DNA from: Rhizobium sullae
GTDB lineage: Bacteria > Pseudomonadota > Alphaproteobacteria > Rhizobiales > Rhizobiaceae
Reading direction: 5' to 3'
Assembly: GCF_900169785.1 (NCBI RefSeq)
Contig: NZ_FWER01000010.1
Coordinates: forward strand, 1-64,000
Length of the DNA: 64,000 nt
Part shown: positions 37,035 to 46,072 of the stretch, piece by piece
Position numbering within the stretch: the first letter of the stretch is position 1
How the letters are laid out: every line of letters begins with the position of its first letter
Program-made: the position numbers and the translations under genes
The notes under the pieces: model-generated
The model's database searches: none
What the model was told of the DNA's origin: nothing
What the model saw: only the letters and a program-made list of their open reading frames with translations

Positions 37035-38099
37035 ATGGCGACCGTGGAATACCAGCGCATCGGAAAGTCCTTCGGTGCCGTGAGGATCATGCGCGACATC
37101 TCGTTCAAGATCGAGGACCATGAATTCGTGGTCCTGCTCGGGCCATCCGGCTGTGGCAAGACGACCCTTCTGCGCATGACGGCCGGGCTCGAGGGTATCA
37201 GCGAGGGCGACCTGAAGATCGGCGAGAAACGGGTCAACGACGTCCATCCGCGCGACCGCTCGATCGCGATGGTGTTTCAGAACTACGCGCTCTACCCTAC
37301 GATGAAGGTCTACGACAACATCGCCTTCAGCCTGGAAGTGGCCAAGGTGCCGCCGGCCGAGATCCGGAAGAAGGTGGAGTGGGCCGCCGCGACGCTGAAC
37401 CTCACCGACTATCTCGGCCGCTACCCGAAGGAGCTTTCGGGCGGCCAGCGCCAGCGCGTCGCCATGGGCCGTGCCATGGTTCGCGAGGCGCACGTGTTTC
37501 TCTTCGACGAACCCTTGTCGAACCTCGACGCCAAACTGCGCGCCCATATGCGCACCGAGATCCGCCAGCTTCACAACCGGCTGAAGACGACGACCATCTA
37601 TGTCACGCACGACCAGATCGAGGCGATGACCATGGCCGACAAGATCGTCGTCATGCGCGCCGGCAAGATCGAGCAGATCGGCTCGCCGGACGACGTCTAC
37701 GACCGGCCGGCCAGCAAATATGTTGCCGATTTCATCGGATCGTCGGCGATCAATTTCCTCCCCGGAACGGTCGTCGTGGCAGATGGCGTACCCGCCGTCG
37801 ACACGGCGACCGGACGGGTGCCGATCGACCCCGCGACCACCGCAAAGCCCGGCCAGAAGGTCATCATCGGCCTGCGGCCGACGGATATCCTGGTCGACAG
37901 CGCCGGCCCGCTTGCGGCGAAGTCGGTGTTGCTGGAGCGGCTCGGCCACGACGCTCAGCTGTTCTGCGATGGCCCCGACGGCCGTTTCATCGCGGTGGTC
38001 GACAAGGCTGCCCGCTTCGCCGAGGGCTCGGACGTCCGCTTCGCGGTTCCGACCTCCAAGGTCCATGTTTTCGACGCCGGGACCGAAGTCCGCATCTGA
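37035..38099 (+). CDS. sugar-type ABC transporter ATP-binding protein (UgpC/MalK-like)
   Basis: The 354-residue ATPase has Walker A LGPSGCGKTT, Q-loop VFQNYALYP, signature LSGGQRQRVAMGRAMV, Walker B VFLFDEPLSNLD and switch TIYVTHDQ. A C-terminal regulatory/TOBE part follows (VIIGLRPTDILVD). This is the usual ATPase of carbohydrate uptake-1 importers. I place the start at 37035 because GGAG lies just upstream and the family begins there; the frame is open to 36969. It energises the two permeases earlier in the operon. Confidence 0.93.
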   Translation: MATVEYQRIGKSFGAVRIMRDISFKIEDHEFVVLLGPSGCGKTTLLRMTAGLEGISEGDLKIGEKRVNDVHPRDRSIAMVFQNYALYPTMKVYDNIAFSLEVAKVPPAEIRKKVEWAAATLNLTDYLGRYPKELSGGQRQRVAMGRAMVREAHVFLFDEPLSNLDAKLRAHMRTEIRQLHNRLKTTTIYVTHDQIEAMTMADKIVVMRAGKIEQIGSPDDVYDRPASKYVADFIGSSAINFLPGTVVVADGVPAVDTATGRVPIDPATTAKPGQKVIIGLRPTDILVDSAGPLAAKSVLLERLGHDAQLFCDGPDGRFIAVVDKAARFAEGSDVRFAVPTSKVHVFDAGTEVRI

Positions 38100-38177
38100 C
38101 GCTGCGGCTTTGCTCTCCCTCTTGACGATACGCTGAGCCGGACCGGCGCTGCCCGGCGGCCAGGGAAAGGAATATCC

Positions 38178-40226
38178 ATGAAATCGCGCTGGTCAGACAC
38201 CGAGTTCCACGCCGTGGTCGACGCCTATGTCGCTAGGGGCATCAACCGCGACCTCGCCATCCGCACCTATACGACCCGGCTTCTCGGCTCGGACCCCGAA
38301 CTAGTGCTGCATGGCGGCGGCAACACATCGGTGAAGACCGTCTTTGCTGAGATGGACGGATCGACGGTCGATGTGCTGTGCGTGAAGGGCAGCGGCTGGG
38401 ACATGGGCACGATCGAGCCGCAGGGCCTGCCCGCCGTCCGGCTCGAACCGCTGAAGGCGATGGTGGCCTTCGAGATCCTGTCGGACGACGACATGGTCAT
38501 GCTGCAGCGCCGGCTTCTCCTCGATCCGACCGCCCCCAACCCCTCGGTCGAGGCGATCCTGCATGCGCTGCTGCCGTTCAAGCATATCGATCACACTCAC
38601 GCCAATGCGATCGTCTCGCTGACCAACCAGCCGCATGGCGAGGAGATTGTCCGCGAACTCTTCCCCAAATCGATCATCGTTCCCTATGTCATGCCCGGCT
38701 TCGATCTGGCCAAGGCCTGCGATGCGGCCTTCCGCGCCAATCCGGAGGGCGACGGGATGATCCTGTTGAAGCATGGCATCTTCACTTGGTCGGATGACCC
38801 GCGCGTCGCCTATGAGGACATGATCGCCAAGATCGACCAGGCCGAACAGCGGATCGCCAAGGGCCGGTCGAAGCCGTTCCGCAGCATCGCCGTTCCGGCC
38901 AGGCTCGCCCCGGCAGCCGAGATCACGCCGATCCTGCGCGGCGCGCTCGCCATCGATACCGGCGTCGAGGGCGCCCCCCGGCGCTTCGTCCTCGAACATC
39001 GCGCCACAGACAAGGTCCTCGATTTCTGCAATGCGGAGACGGTCGAAAGCCTGGTGCGCCGCGGCAATGCGACGCCTGAACATGTCATCCACATCAAGCG
39101 CTTCGGCGTGGCCCTGCCGGCGCCCGAAGCCGCCAAGCTGGACGACTGGGCCGTCAAAGTCCGGCAGGCGGTTGCCGCCTACGAGGCCAACTACGAGGAG
39201 TATTTCGAGCGCAACAATGCCCGCGTTGGCGGCCACAAGCGGATGCTCGACCCCAAGCCACGGGTCTTCTATGTCGCCGGTGTCGGCCTGTTTGCCGCGG
39301 GTGCGGCCCGCAAGAACGCCATCGTAGCCGCCGACGTCGCGGAGGCCACCATCAATGTCATCACCAATGCCGAGGGAATTGAAGCCTTCGAGGCGCTGTC
39401 GGAGGCGGATCTCTTCGACATCGAATACTGGTCGCTGGAGCAGGTGAAGCTGACCAAGATGCAGGAGAAGCCGATGACGCGACAGGTGGCGATCGTCACC
39501 GGTGCGGCCAGCGGCCTCGGCCTTGCCGTGGCGGAAGCCCTGAAGGCAGAGGGTGCGGAACTGGCCCTCTTCGACATAGCCGAAGAGGCGCTGACCACCA
39601 CCGCGAAGACGCTCGGCGCGCTTCCCGTCGTCTGCGACATCACGGATCCCGCGGCGGTCGATGCGGCAGTGGCAAAGGTCGCCGCGCATTTCGGCGGGGT
39701 CGACATCCTGATCTCGAATGCCGGCGCCGCCTTCCAGGGCAGCCTGCTGACGGTGGACGAGGCGACGTTCCGCAAGGCGTTCGACCTGAATTTCTGGAGC
39801 CATCATTATATCGCCCGCGCGGTCGTGCGGGTGATGGAACAGCAGAAGACCGGCGGCGCTCTCGTCTTCAACGTCTCGAAGCAGGCGGTGAATCCGGGCG
39901 CGGATTTCGGCCCCTACGGCACGTCGAAGGCGGCGCTGATGGCGCTGATGCGACAATATGCGGTGGAGCATGGTGCCTCGGGCATCACCTCGAATGCCGT
40001 TAACGCCGACCGCATCCGCACCGGCCTGATGACCGACAAGATGGTCGAGGATCGCTCCAGGGCACGCGGCCTGACGCCCGAGGCCTATATGCGGGGCAAC
40101 ATGCTCGGCCGCGAGGTGACCGGCGCGGATGTCGCCGCAGCCTTCGTGCATCTCGCCAAGGCCCGCACATCGACCGGCGCGGTCATCACCGTCGATGGCG
40201 GCAATGTCGCGGCGATGATGCGTTAG
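38178..40226 (+). CDS. bifunctional class II aldolase / short-chain dehydrogenase
   Basis: The 682-residue fusion has an N-terminal class II aldolase domain (about residues 1-430). It shows VLHGGGNTSVKT, zinc-binding histidines in HIDHTHANA and the MLLKHGIFTW-like stretch ILLKHGIFTWSDD. The C-terminal SDR domain (about 435-682) has VTGAASGLGLAVAEAL, NAG, NVSKQA and YGTSKAAL. The architecture is that of RhaD-type fusions, which split L-rhamnulose-1-phosphate into dihydroxyacetone phosphate and lactaldehyde and oxidise the aldehyde. No rhamnose isomerase is nearby, so the sugar here may differ. The aldolase product fits the two dihydroxyacetone-phosphate-linked dehydrogenases in the operon. Confidence 0.9.
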   Translation: MKSRWSDTEFHAVVDAYVARGINRDLAIRTYTTRLLGSDPELVLHGGGNTSVKTVFAEMDGSTVDVLCVKGSGWDMGTIEPQGLPAVRLEPLKAMVAFEILSDDDMVMLQRRLLLDPTAPNPSVEAILHALLPFKHIDHTHANAIVSLTNQPHGEEIVRELFPKSIIVPYVMPGFDLAKACDAAFRANPEGDGMILLKHGIFTWSDDPRVAYEDMIAKIDQAEQRIAKGRSKPFRSIAVPARLAPAAEITPILRGALAIDTGVEGAPRRFVLEHRATDKVLDFCNAETVESLVRRGNATPEHVIHIKRFGVALPAPEAAKLDDWAVKVRQAVAAYEANYEEYFERNNARVGGHKRMLDPKPRVFYVAGVGLFAAGAARKNAIVAADVAEATINVITNAEGIEAFEALSEADLFDIEYWSLEQVKLTKMQEKPMTRQVAIVTGAASGLGLAVAEALKAEGAELALFDIAEEALTTTAKTLGALPVVCDITDPAAVDAAVAKVAAHFGGVDILISNAGAAFQGSLLTVDEATFRKAFDLNFWSHHYIARAVVRVMEQQKTGGALVFNVSKQAVNPGADFGPYGTSKAALMALMRQYAVEHGASGITSNAVNADRIRTGLMTDKMVEDRSRARGLTPEAYMRGNMLGREVTGADVAAAFVHLAKARTSTGAVITVDGGNVAAMMR

Positions 40227-40273
40227 GAAAGATCGTAGGCGGACCTCCTCTTTGTTGGAGGGGGGAAGGTTCG

Positions 40274-40290
40274 CGCAGGCCGGGCCTGCG
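40274..40290. other. G/C-rich palindrome between the aldolase fusion and the GpsA-like gene
   Basis: CGCAGGCC and GGCCTGCG flank a single G, giving a perfect 17-base palindrome in the 111-base gap. It could be a processing hairpin or a protein site. Confidence 0.35.
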
Positions 40291-40337
40291 TGGTGCATAG
40301 GCGCAGGGCAAGTGGAAGACACCGAAAGGAACACAGC

Positions 40338-41366
40338 ATGGCTACTATCCTCATCCTCGGCGCGGGTGTCATGGGATCGGCACTGGCCGTCCCGGCAAGC
40401 GACAACGGCCATACGGTGACGCTTGCCGGCACCCCGCTCGACACGCAGGTGATCGCCCGTCTCAAGGAGAAGGGCGGCGTGCATCCCAACCTCGACAAAC
40501 CGCTTGCCGACACGGTGACGATCCTCGATGACCGGGAGGTGACACCCGAGCATGCCGCCGCCGCCGATTTCGTCATCATCGGCGTCTCGAGCCCCGGTAT
40601 CGCATGGGCGGTCCGGCGGCTCAATGATCTGCTGCGAATGAGGAAACCGGTCGCCTTCGTCACCAAGGGGCTCGACCGTCAGGGCGACCGCATTGTGACC
40701 TATGCCGAAACCCTGCCGGGCCTGGTGCCGAATATCGCCTCCTTCATCGGCATCGGCGGGCCCTGCATCGCCAAGGAACTGTCAAACCGCTTCCCGACGC
40801 TGAGCATCTATGCCAGCCGCGACCGCGTGGCGGCGGAGACTGCCGCCGGGCTGATGCGAACACCCTATTACAGGCTTGCCATTGCCGAGGACGCAACCGG
40901 CGTCGAGGCCTGCGCGGCGCTCAAGAACTTCTTTGCCATCGGGGTCAGCGCAATGCAGACGCGTTACCCCGACCGGACGCGAGCCGACGGACAGTCAAAG
41001 AACCCGACGGCGGGTGCCTTCAACCAAGCTGCACAGGAGATGGCCGCGCTCTGCGAATATATCGGCGGCGCACGCGCCACCGCCTTCGACCTCGCCGGGC
41101 TCGGCGATCTCCATGTGACCGTCGGTGGCGGCCGCAACAGCCGGCTGGGCCACGGGCTCGGCGGGAACCGTACGGTCCCGGATGTGATGAGCGGCGAGCT
41201 GGCGGGCGAAACCGTCGAAGGTATCGATACGGCGAGGATCGTGGACGCCCTGCTCCAGCAGGTCGACGACGCGGCGACGCGGTTTCCGCTGGCGACGGCT
41301 ATCACCCGCGCGGTGACGGGCAACGGGACGCTCGATTTCGACTTCGACCGCCTGTTCGGCTGGTAG
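40338..41366 (+). CDS. NAD(P)-dependent glycerol-3-phosphate dehydrogenase, GpsA-like
   Basis: The 342-residue protein has the cofactor site ILGAGVMGSALA, the VTKGLDR strand, the catalytic lysine in ACAALKNFFAIG and the C-terminal AGLGDLHVTVGGGRNSRLG, matching GpsA. GpsA interconverts sn-glycerol-3-phosphate and dihydroxyacetone phosphate. Housekeeping GpsA is normally encoded elsewhere, so this copy is probably dedicated to the island. It may take over the step lost with the glpD remnant. The ATG at 40338 follows GAAAGGAAC; the frame is open to 40290. A G/C-rich 8-bp hairpin at 41411-41430 follows the operon. Confidence 0.88.
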   Translation: MATILILGAGVMGSALAVPASDNGHTVTLAGTPLDTQVIARLKEKGGVHPNLDKPLADTVTILDDREVTPEHAAAADFVIIGVSSPGIAWAVRRLNDLLRMRKPVAFVTKGLDRQGDRIVTYAETLPGLVPNIASFIGIGGPCIAKELSNRFPTLSIYASRDRVAAETAAGLMRTPYYRLAIAEDATGVEACAALKNFFAIGVSAMQTRYPDRTRADGQSKNPTAGAFNQAAQEMAALCEYIGGARATAFDLAGLGDLHVTVGGGRNSRLGHGLGGNRTVPDVMSGELAGETVEGIDTARIVDALLQQVDDAATRFPLATAITRAVTGNGTLDFDFDRLFGW

Positions 41367-41521
41367 GCGCCTCTCCTCCCGCCAGGCTCTCTCGAAACGT
41401 CCTTCCTCCCCGCGCGAGACGGCTCGCGCGCCTGGCCGGCCGTGGCCGCGTTCGCACTTCGGACTGCTCTTCAAGACGGATCTGGACGGGTGGCGGGTGC
41501 CGAAGCGGCTTCTCCAGGCAT

Positions 41522-41555
41522 AAAAAAACCCGGCGCTGTTGAGGCGCCGGGGTTT
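41522..41555 (-). terminator. intrinsic terminator after the MHS transporter gene
   Basis: CCCGGCGC and GCGCCGGG form the core stem, with A/T flanks on both sides. Read on the minus strand it ends in seven T, just after the transporter stop. It may also stop plus-strand reading from the island. Confidence 0.85.
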
Positions 41556-41580
41556 CGTTTTTCCTGCTTGACGATCTATC

Positions 41581-43467
41581 TCAATCCATCGCGTGGATAT
41601 CGCGGTCCTTGGTTTCCGGTAGGAAGAGCATACCGATGACTAAGGTGATGCCCGCAAAGACGATCGGGTACCAGAGGCCGTAATAGATGTCGCCTGCGAA
41701 GGCGCTCATCGCGAAGGCGGTTGCCGGAAGCAGGCCACCGAACCAGCCGTTACCGATGTGATAGGGCAACGACATGCCGGTATAGCGGATACGGGTCGGG
41801 AAGAGCTCGACCAGCAGGGCAGCGATCGGCCCATAGACCATCGTTACATAGATGACGAGGACCGTCAGCACGGCGATGACACCCACCCAATTGACCCTTG
41901 CCGGATCGGCGACCATCGTGAACGCTCCACCTTTGGCGATTGTATAGACCGCCATGTCGGTGACGCCGGTGGCTTCGTCCGCCGTGAGCAGCTTGCCCGC
42001 GATGAGCTGGTCGGCCGGCATGGTGGCTTTTTCGCCGGCACGGATCGCTTCCGCATTCAGGCTGAGTTCCGGATTGGAAGCGATAAAGGCGTCGAGCTTG
42101 GAGTCCGGCACCTTGGCGGCCGCCCGAACCAGCGGATAGCCTGCATTCTGAAGACCAATATTGACGCCCTTTTCAAAGGCAGCATTGAGCGATTTTGCCT
42201 TATCGCCGGCGGCAGCCGCGTCATAACCGGTGATCGTCTCGTTGGCGATCTTCACCGTGGCCGCCGAACCAGCAGGACCTGCGACGACATCATAAGGCAC
42301 CGAATTCTTTGTCAGGAACGCGGTGGCGATATCACACGAAGTGGTGAACTTCGCTGTTCCCGTCGGATTGAACTGGAACTTGCAATCGCCCGGTGCCGCG
42401 GTGACTGTCGCCCGGACCGTTGCCTGTGACTCGGCAAGTGCGGGATTGGCGAAGTTGGTCATGGCCTTGAACAGCGGGAAGTAGGTCACCATGGCGAGCA
42501 GAAGGCCGGCCATGATGATCGGCTTGCGGCCGATCTTGTCGGAGAGCCAACCGAAGAAGACGAAGAAGCCGGTGCCGAGCAGCAGCGACGCGGCGACCAT
42601 CAGGTTCGCCGACTGTCCGTCAACCTTCAGGATGTTCTGCAGGAAGAACAGCGCATAGAACTGACCGCAGTACCAGACAACGGCCTGGCCCATGACGGCA
42701 CCGAGAAGCGCCAGCAACGCGACCTTGGCGTTCTTCCATTGACCAAAGGCTTCCGTCAGCGGCGCCTTCGAACCTTTGCCCTCGGCCTTCATCTTCTGGA
42801 ACGCTGGTGACTCGTTCATCTTCAGACGAATCCAGACGGATACACCGAGGAGAACGACGGAGACGAGGAAAGGAATTCGCCAGCCCCAGGCGGCAAACGC
42901 AGTGCTGCCGAGCCAGAACTGCACCAACAGGATGACCAGGAGCGAAAGGAAAAGCCCGAGTGTGGCCGTCGTCTGGATCCACGAGGTGAAATAGCCACGC
43001 CGGCCATGTGGCGCATGCTCGGCGACATAGGTCGCCGCACCGCCATATTCACCGCCGAGCGCCAGACCCTGCAGCAGGCGAAGGCCGACCAGGATGATGG
43101 GGGCCGCGATACCGATCGATGCCGCCCCTGGAAGAATACCGACGAGGAAGGTCGACAGACCCATGATCAGGATCGTGATCAGGAAGGTATATTTGCGGCC
43201 GACCAGATCGCCGAGGCGGCCGAAGACCAATGCGCCGAAGGGCCGCACCAGGAAGCCCGCTGCAAAGGCGAGCAGGGCGAAAATGTTTCGTGTCGTTTCC
43301 GGGTACTGGCTGAAAAAGGTAGCACCGATATAGGTGGCGAGTGAACCGTAAAGATAGAAATCATACCACTCGAAAACGGTACCGAGCGACGAGGCGAAGA
43401 TGACCTTCTTCTCCTCGCTCGTCATTGGGCCGGCTTTCGAGCCCTCGAAACTTGTGACATTTGCCAT
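41581..43467 (-). CDS. MHS-family MFS transporter with a large periplasmic insertion
   Basis: The 628-residue transporter has the metabolite:H+ symporter marks EWYDFYLYGSLA in the first span, GRLGDLVGRKYTF and RLLQGLALGGEYGGA. Nine membrane segments are visible up to about residue 336. About 187 non-membrane residues (337-523) with two cysteines (GDCKFQF and TSCDIA) follow, then three spans. By the inside-out rule the insertion is periplasmic. Ordinary MHS proteins have about 430-550 residues and a short loop there. Relatives carry dicarboxylates, betaine or shikimate; the substrate here is unknown. Confidence 0.88.
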   Translation of the reverse strand: MANVTSFEGSKAGPMTSEEKKVIFASSLGTVFEWYDFYLYGSLATYIGATFFSQYPETTRNIFALLAFAAGFLVRPFGALVFGRLGDLVGRKYTFLITILIMGLSTFLVGILPGAASIGIAAPIILVGLRLLQGLALGGEYGGAATYVAEHAPHGRRGYFTSWIQTTATLGLFLSLLVILLVQFWLGSTAFAAWGWRIPFLVSVVLLGVSVWIRLKMNESPAFQKMKAEGKGSKAPLTEAFGQWKNAKVALLALLGAVMGQAVVWYCGQFYALFFLQNILKVDGQSANLMVAASLLLGTGFFVFFGWLSDKIGRKPIIMAGLLLAMVTYFPLFKAMTNFANPALAESQATVRATVTAAPGDCKFQFNPTGTAKFTTSCDIATAFLTKNSVPYDVVAGPAGSAATVKIANETITGYDAAAAGDKAKSLNAAFEKGVNIGLQNAGYPLVRAAAKVPDSKLDAFIASNPELSLNAEAIRAGEKATMPADQLIAGKLLTADEATGVTDMAVYTIAKGGAFTMVADPARVNWVGVIAVLTVLVIYVTMVYGPIAALLVELFPTRIRYTGMSLPYHIGNGWFGGLLPATAFAMSAFAGDIYYGLWYPIVFAGITLVIGMLFLPETKDRDIHAMD

Positions 43468-43994
43468 GGTCTGTCCTCCACAGAGTGATGAGCAAACGAG
43501 GCGCGTCCCAAATTCTCCTCGAAGTATCCCCTGGACGCGACTCGCCTGACTGGAGTGTGACAGAAAAGAATTCGGAGAAAGAGAGAGGCTTTGGGATTAT
43601 GACTTTAGTCTAACGCGCGTGCGCAGATTGTCGCAGGCATCTGAGCGTGCGCGTCGCTGGATAGCAAATCTCGCCCGGCTCACGGCTGCATGGCTGACAA
43701 CGCCGCAAAAACCTTGACTCCTGTGGAAAACCTTTTATGAGCAACGGCGGAAAAGGAATATCCATGGTTCGCGACGAACACGCCATTGCTGCATGCAGTG
43801 ACCAGGCACCAAGTGCCGGGATGGATATTGCCGTTCCGGTTTCTTCCAAAACCAGGGCCAAAACGACGACGAAAACCGTCTGACGTCTCTGGCCTGCCGC
43901 TCTCTCCCCGGCCCGGCTGGGGACAGGAAGCCGCGATCATTTCGCGCCTTCCCCCTCACCAGACAAGAGGAGAGAAGAGAAAGAGAGCTTGAAA
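43468..43994. other. 527-base gap between the MHS transporter and asd
   Basis: The gap carries the transporter and asd promoter regions, which I cannot place precisely, and one candidate 39-codon frame listed separately. Nothing else is supported. Confidence 0.4.
43764..43883 (+). CDS. possible 39-residue small protein upstream of asd
   Basis: An ATG preceded by AAAAGGAATATCC opens a 39-codon frame. It has an acidic/neutral first half (VRDEHAIAACSDQAPSAGMD) and a basic threonine/lysine-rich end (KTRAKTTTKTV). No family is recognised. The spaced ribosome site is the only support beyond the open frame; it could be a leader of asd or chance. Confidence 0.3.
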   Translation: MVRDEHAIAACSDQAPSAGMDIAVPVSSKTRAKTTTKTV

Positions 43995-45029
43995 ATGGGT
44001 TTCAAAGTTGCAGTTGCGGGAGCGACCGGAAATGTGGGCCGGGAGATGCTCAACATACTTTCCGAGCGCGGCTTTCCCGCCGATGAAGTCGTGGCGCTCG
44101 CCTCCGCGCGTTCGCAAGGAACGGAAGTCTCCTACGGCGACCGGACGCTGAAGGTTTCCAATCTCGAGAATTACGATTTCTCCGACACCGACATCTGCCT
44201 CATGTCTGCGGGTGGCGAGGTGTCCAAGAAGTTCTCGCCGAAGATCGGCCAGCAGGGATGCGTCGTGATCGACAACTCCTCGGCCTGGCGCTACGACGCC
44301 GACGTGCCGTTGATCGTTCCAGAAGTGAACCCCGATGCTGTGACGCAGTTCACCAAGCGCAACATCATCGCCAACCCGAATTGCTCGACCGCACAACTCG
44401 TCGTGGCTTTGAAGCCGCTGCATGATTTCGCCAAGATCAAGCGCGTCGTCGTCTCGACCTACCAGTCTGTTTCCGGCGCAGGCAAGGACGGCATGGACGA
44501 GCTCTTCAACCAGACGCGCGCCGTCTTCGTCGCTGATCCGATCGAGAACAAGATGTTCACGAAGCGCATCGCCTTCAACGTTATTCCCCACATCGACGTC
44601 TTCATGGAAGATGGCTACACAAAGGAAGAGTGGAAGGTTCTGGCCGAGACCAAGAAGATGCTCGACCCGAAGATCAAGGTCACCTGCACGGCAGTTCGTG
44701 TTCCGGTCTTCATCGGCCATTCGGAATCGGTCAATATCGAGTTCGAGAACGAGATCACTGCAGATCAGGCGCGCGATATCCTGCGTGACGCTCCGGGCTG
44801 CCTCGTTATCGACAAGCATGAAAACGGCGGCTACATCACGCCTTACGAATCTGCCGGCGAAGACGCGACCTATATTTCGCGTATCCGCGAAGACGCGACC
44901 GTCGAGAACGGCCTCAACATATGGGTGGTGTCAGATAACCTGCGTAAGGGCGCCGCTTTGAACGCAATCCAGATTGCTGAGCTCCTCATCAACCGCGGCC
45001 TCATCAAGCCACGCAAGAAGGCCGCCTGA
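43995..45029 (+). CDS. asd: aspartate-semialdehyde dehydrogenase
   Basis: Asd reduces aspartyl phosphate to aspartate semialdehyde, the branch point to lysine/diaminopimelate, threonine and methionine. The 344-residue protein has the NADP site VAVAGATGNVGREML, the active-site cysteine Cys130 in NPNCSTAQLV, and the later histidine region VFIGHSESVNIEF. The ATG at 43995 is preceded by purine-rich ribosome-binding sequence; a TTG at 43989 is also in frame. The length is normal. It stands as a single gene with a hairpin after it. Confidence 0.96.
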   Translation: MGFKVAVAGATGNVGREMLNILSERGFPADEVVALASARSQGTEVSYGDRTLKVSNLENYDFSDTDICLMSAGGEVSKKFSPKIGQQGCVVIDNSSAWRYDADVPLIVPEVNPDAVTQFTKRNIIANPNCSTAQLVVALKPLHDFAKIKRVVVSTYQSVSGAGKDGMDELFNQTRAVFVADPIENKMFTKRIAFNVIPHIDVFMEDGYTKEEWKVLAETKKMLDPKIKVTCTAVRVPVFIGHSESVNIEFENEITADQARDILRDAPGCLVIDKHENGGYITPYESAGEDATYISRIREDATVENGLNIWVVSDNLRKGAALNAIQIAELLINRGLIKPRKKAA

Positions 45030-45057
45030 TACCAAAAATTAACCATAATTTGCTATC

Positions 45058-45087
45058 AGCCCCGCATATCGCTGGATATGCGGGGCT
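45058..45087 (+). terminator. hairpin after asd
   Basis: A perfect 13-bp stem (AGCCCCGCATATC with GATATGCGGGGCT) with a four-base loop lies 28 bases after asd. The T-run is weak (TTCCTG), so termination may be partial. Confidence 0.7.
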
Positions 45088-45215
45088 TCCTGTGAAAACC
45101 GGCAGACGGCAATCAGGGTTGCAAGACCCGCCGAAAAGGTGATCGTGACAAAATTATCTGCTGCTGGCATTCTTGCGCGGCGCCAAGCTTATGCAGATCG
45201 AGATCGGGGTTTCTC

Positions 45216-46037
45216 ATGAGCATGACTAAATTCTTTGTGGCGGTCGTCGCAGTGGCGAGCGCACTCCACGCTGTTCCGGCAGCGGCAAAGGCTGCCCAAT
45301 GCGGCAACAACAGCGCGGGCTTCCAAGCCTGGGTTACCGACTTCAAGCAGGAAGCGGCCGCCAGTGGCATCAACCCATCGGTCCTGAACCGAGCCTTTGC
45401 CAATGTAAGCTATAATAAATCGACAATCGCAGCCGACCGCGGTCAAAAGAGCTTTAAGCTGTCCTTCGACGCCTTCATGAAGAAGCGGGGCGGTGCAACG
45501 ATCATCTCCCGCGGCAGAAGCATGAAGCGCTCCAATCAGGCGCTGTTTGCCTCGATCGAGCGCCGCTACGGCGTTCCAGCAGGCCCGCTGATCGCGATTT
45601 GGGGTATGGAGACCGGCTTCGGCAGCTATATGGGCAATCAGCACACGCTGTCTGCCGTTTCGACGCTCGCTTACGACTGCCGCCGCTCGGATTATTTCAC
45701 CGACCAGCTTTATGCCGCTTTGCAGCTCGTGTCTGAAGGCTATCTGAACCCGCAAGCCCGCGGCGCAGCGCACGGCGAAATCGGCCAGACGCAGTTCCTG
45801 CCGCGCAGTGTTGTCCGTTTCGGCGCCGATGGTGACGGCGACGGTCGCATCGACATGGTCGGATCGCGTGCTGATGCCCTGGCTTCGACAGCAAACTTCC
45901 TCAGAGGGCACGGTTGGCAGATGGGCGCCGGTTATCAGCCAGGCGAAGCGAACTTTTTGGCAATCGCAGGCTGGAATGCCGCCACGGTCTATCAACAGGC
46001 AATCGCTTATATCGGCCAGCAGATCGACGGCCAGTGA
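45216..46037 (+). CDS. MltB-type lytic murein transglycosylase
   Basis: The enzyme cleaves peptidoglycan glycan strands and leaves anhydro ends. The 273-residue protein starts with a signal peptide (FFVAVVAVASALHAVPAAAKA). The MltB fold follows, with ASGINPSVLNRAFANV, the catalytic Glu132 in GMETGFGSYMG, then AAHGEIGQTQFLPRS and GDGRIDM. No lipobox cysteine is placed for lipid attachment, so it is probably soluble in the periplasm. The start could also be the ATG two codons later. It is convergent with the carbonic anhydrase gene. Confidence 0.92.
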   Translation: MSMTKFFVAVVAVASALHAVPAAAKAAQCGNNSAGFQAWVTDFKQEAAASGINPSVLNRAFANVSYNKSTIAADRGQKSFKLSFDAFMKKRGGATIISRGRSMKRSNQALFASIERRYGVPAGPLIAIWGMETGFGSYMGNQHTLSAVSTLAYDCRRSDYFTDQLYAALQLVSEGYLNPQARGAAHGEIGQTQFLPRSVVRFGADGDGDGRIDMVGSRADALASTANFLRGHGWQMGAGYQPGEANFLAIAGWNAATVYQQAIAYIGQQIDGQ

Positions 46038-46040
46038 GCT

Positions 46041-46072
46041 TCCGCCCGCGAAGATTTATACTTCCGGGCGGA
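46041..46072. terminator. hairpin between the convergent transglycosylase and carbonic anhydrase genes
   Basis: TCCGCCCG, a bulged C, GAAG, a 7-base loop, then CTTCCGGGCGGA form a 12-bp stem, followed by TAAAA. It spans the carbonic anhydrase stop codon and could serve both directions. Confidence 0.45.

Noticed and set aside
38301..40553. 750-codon open frame on the minus strand
   Set aside because: Antisense to the aldolase/SDR fusion, whose catalytic motifs are clear; the minus frame shows only low-complexity His/Arg/Gly-rich sequence.
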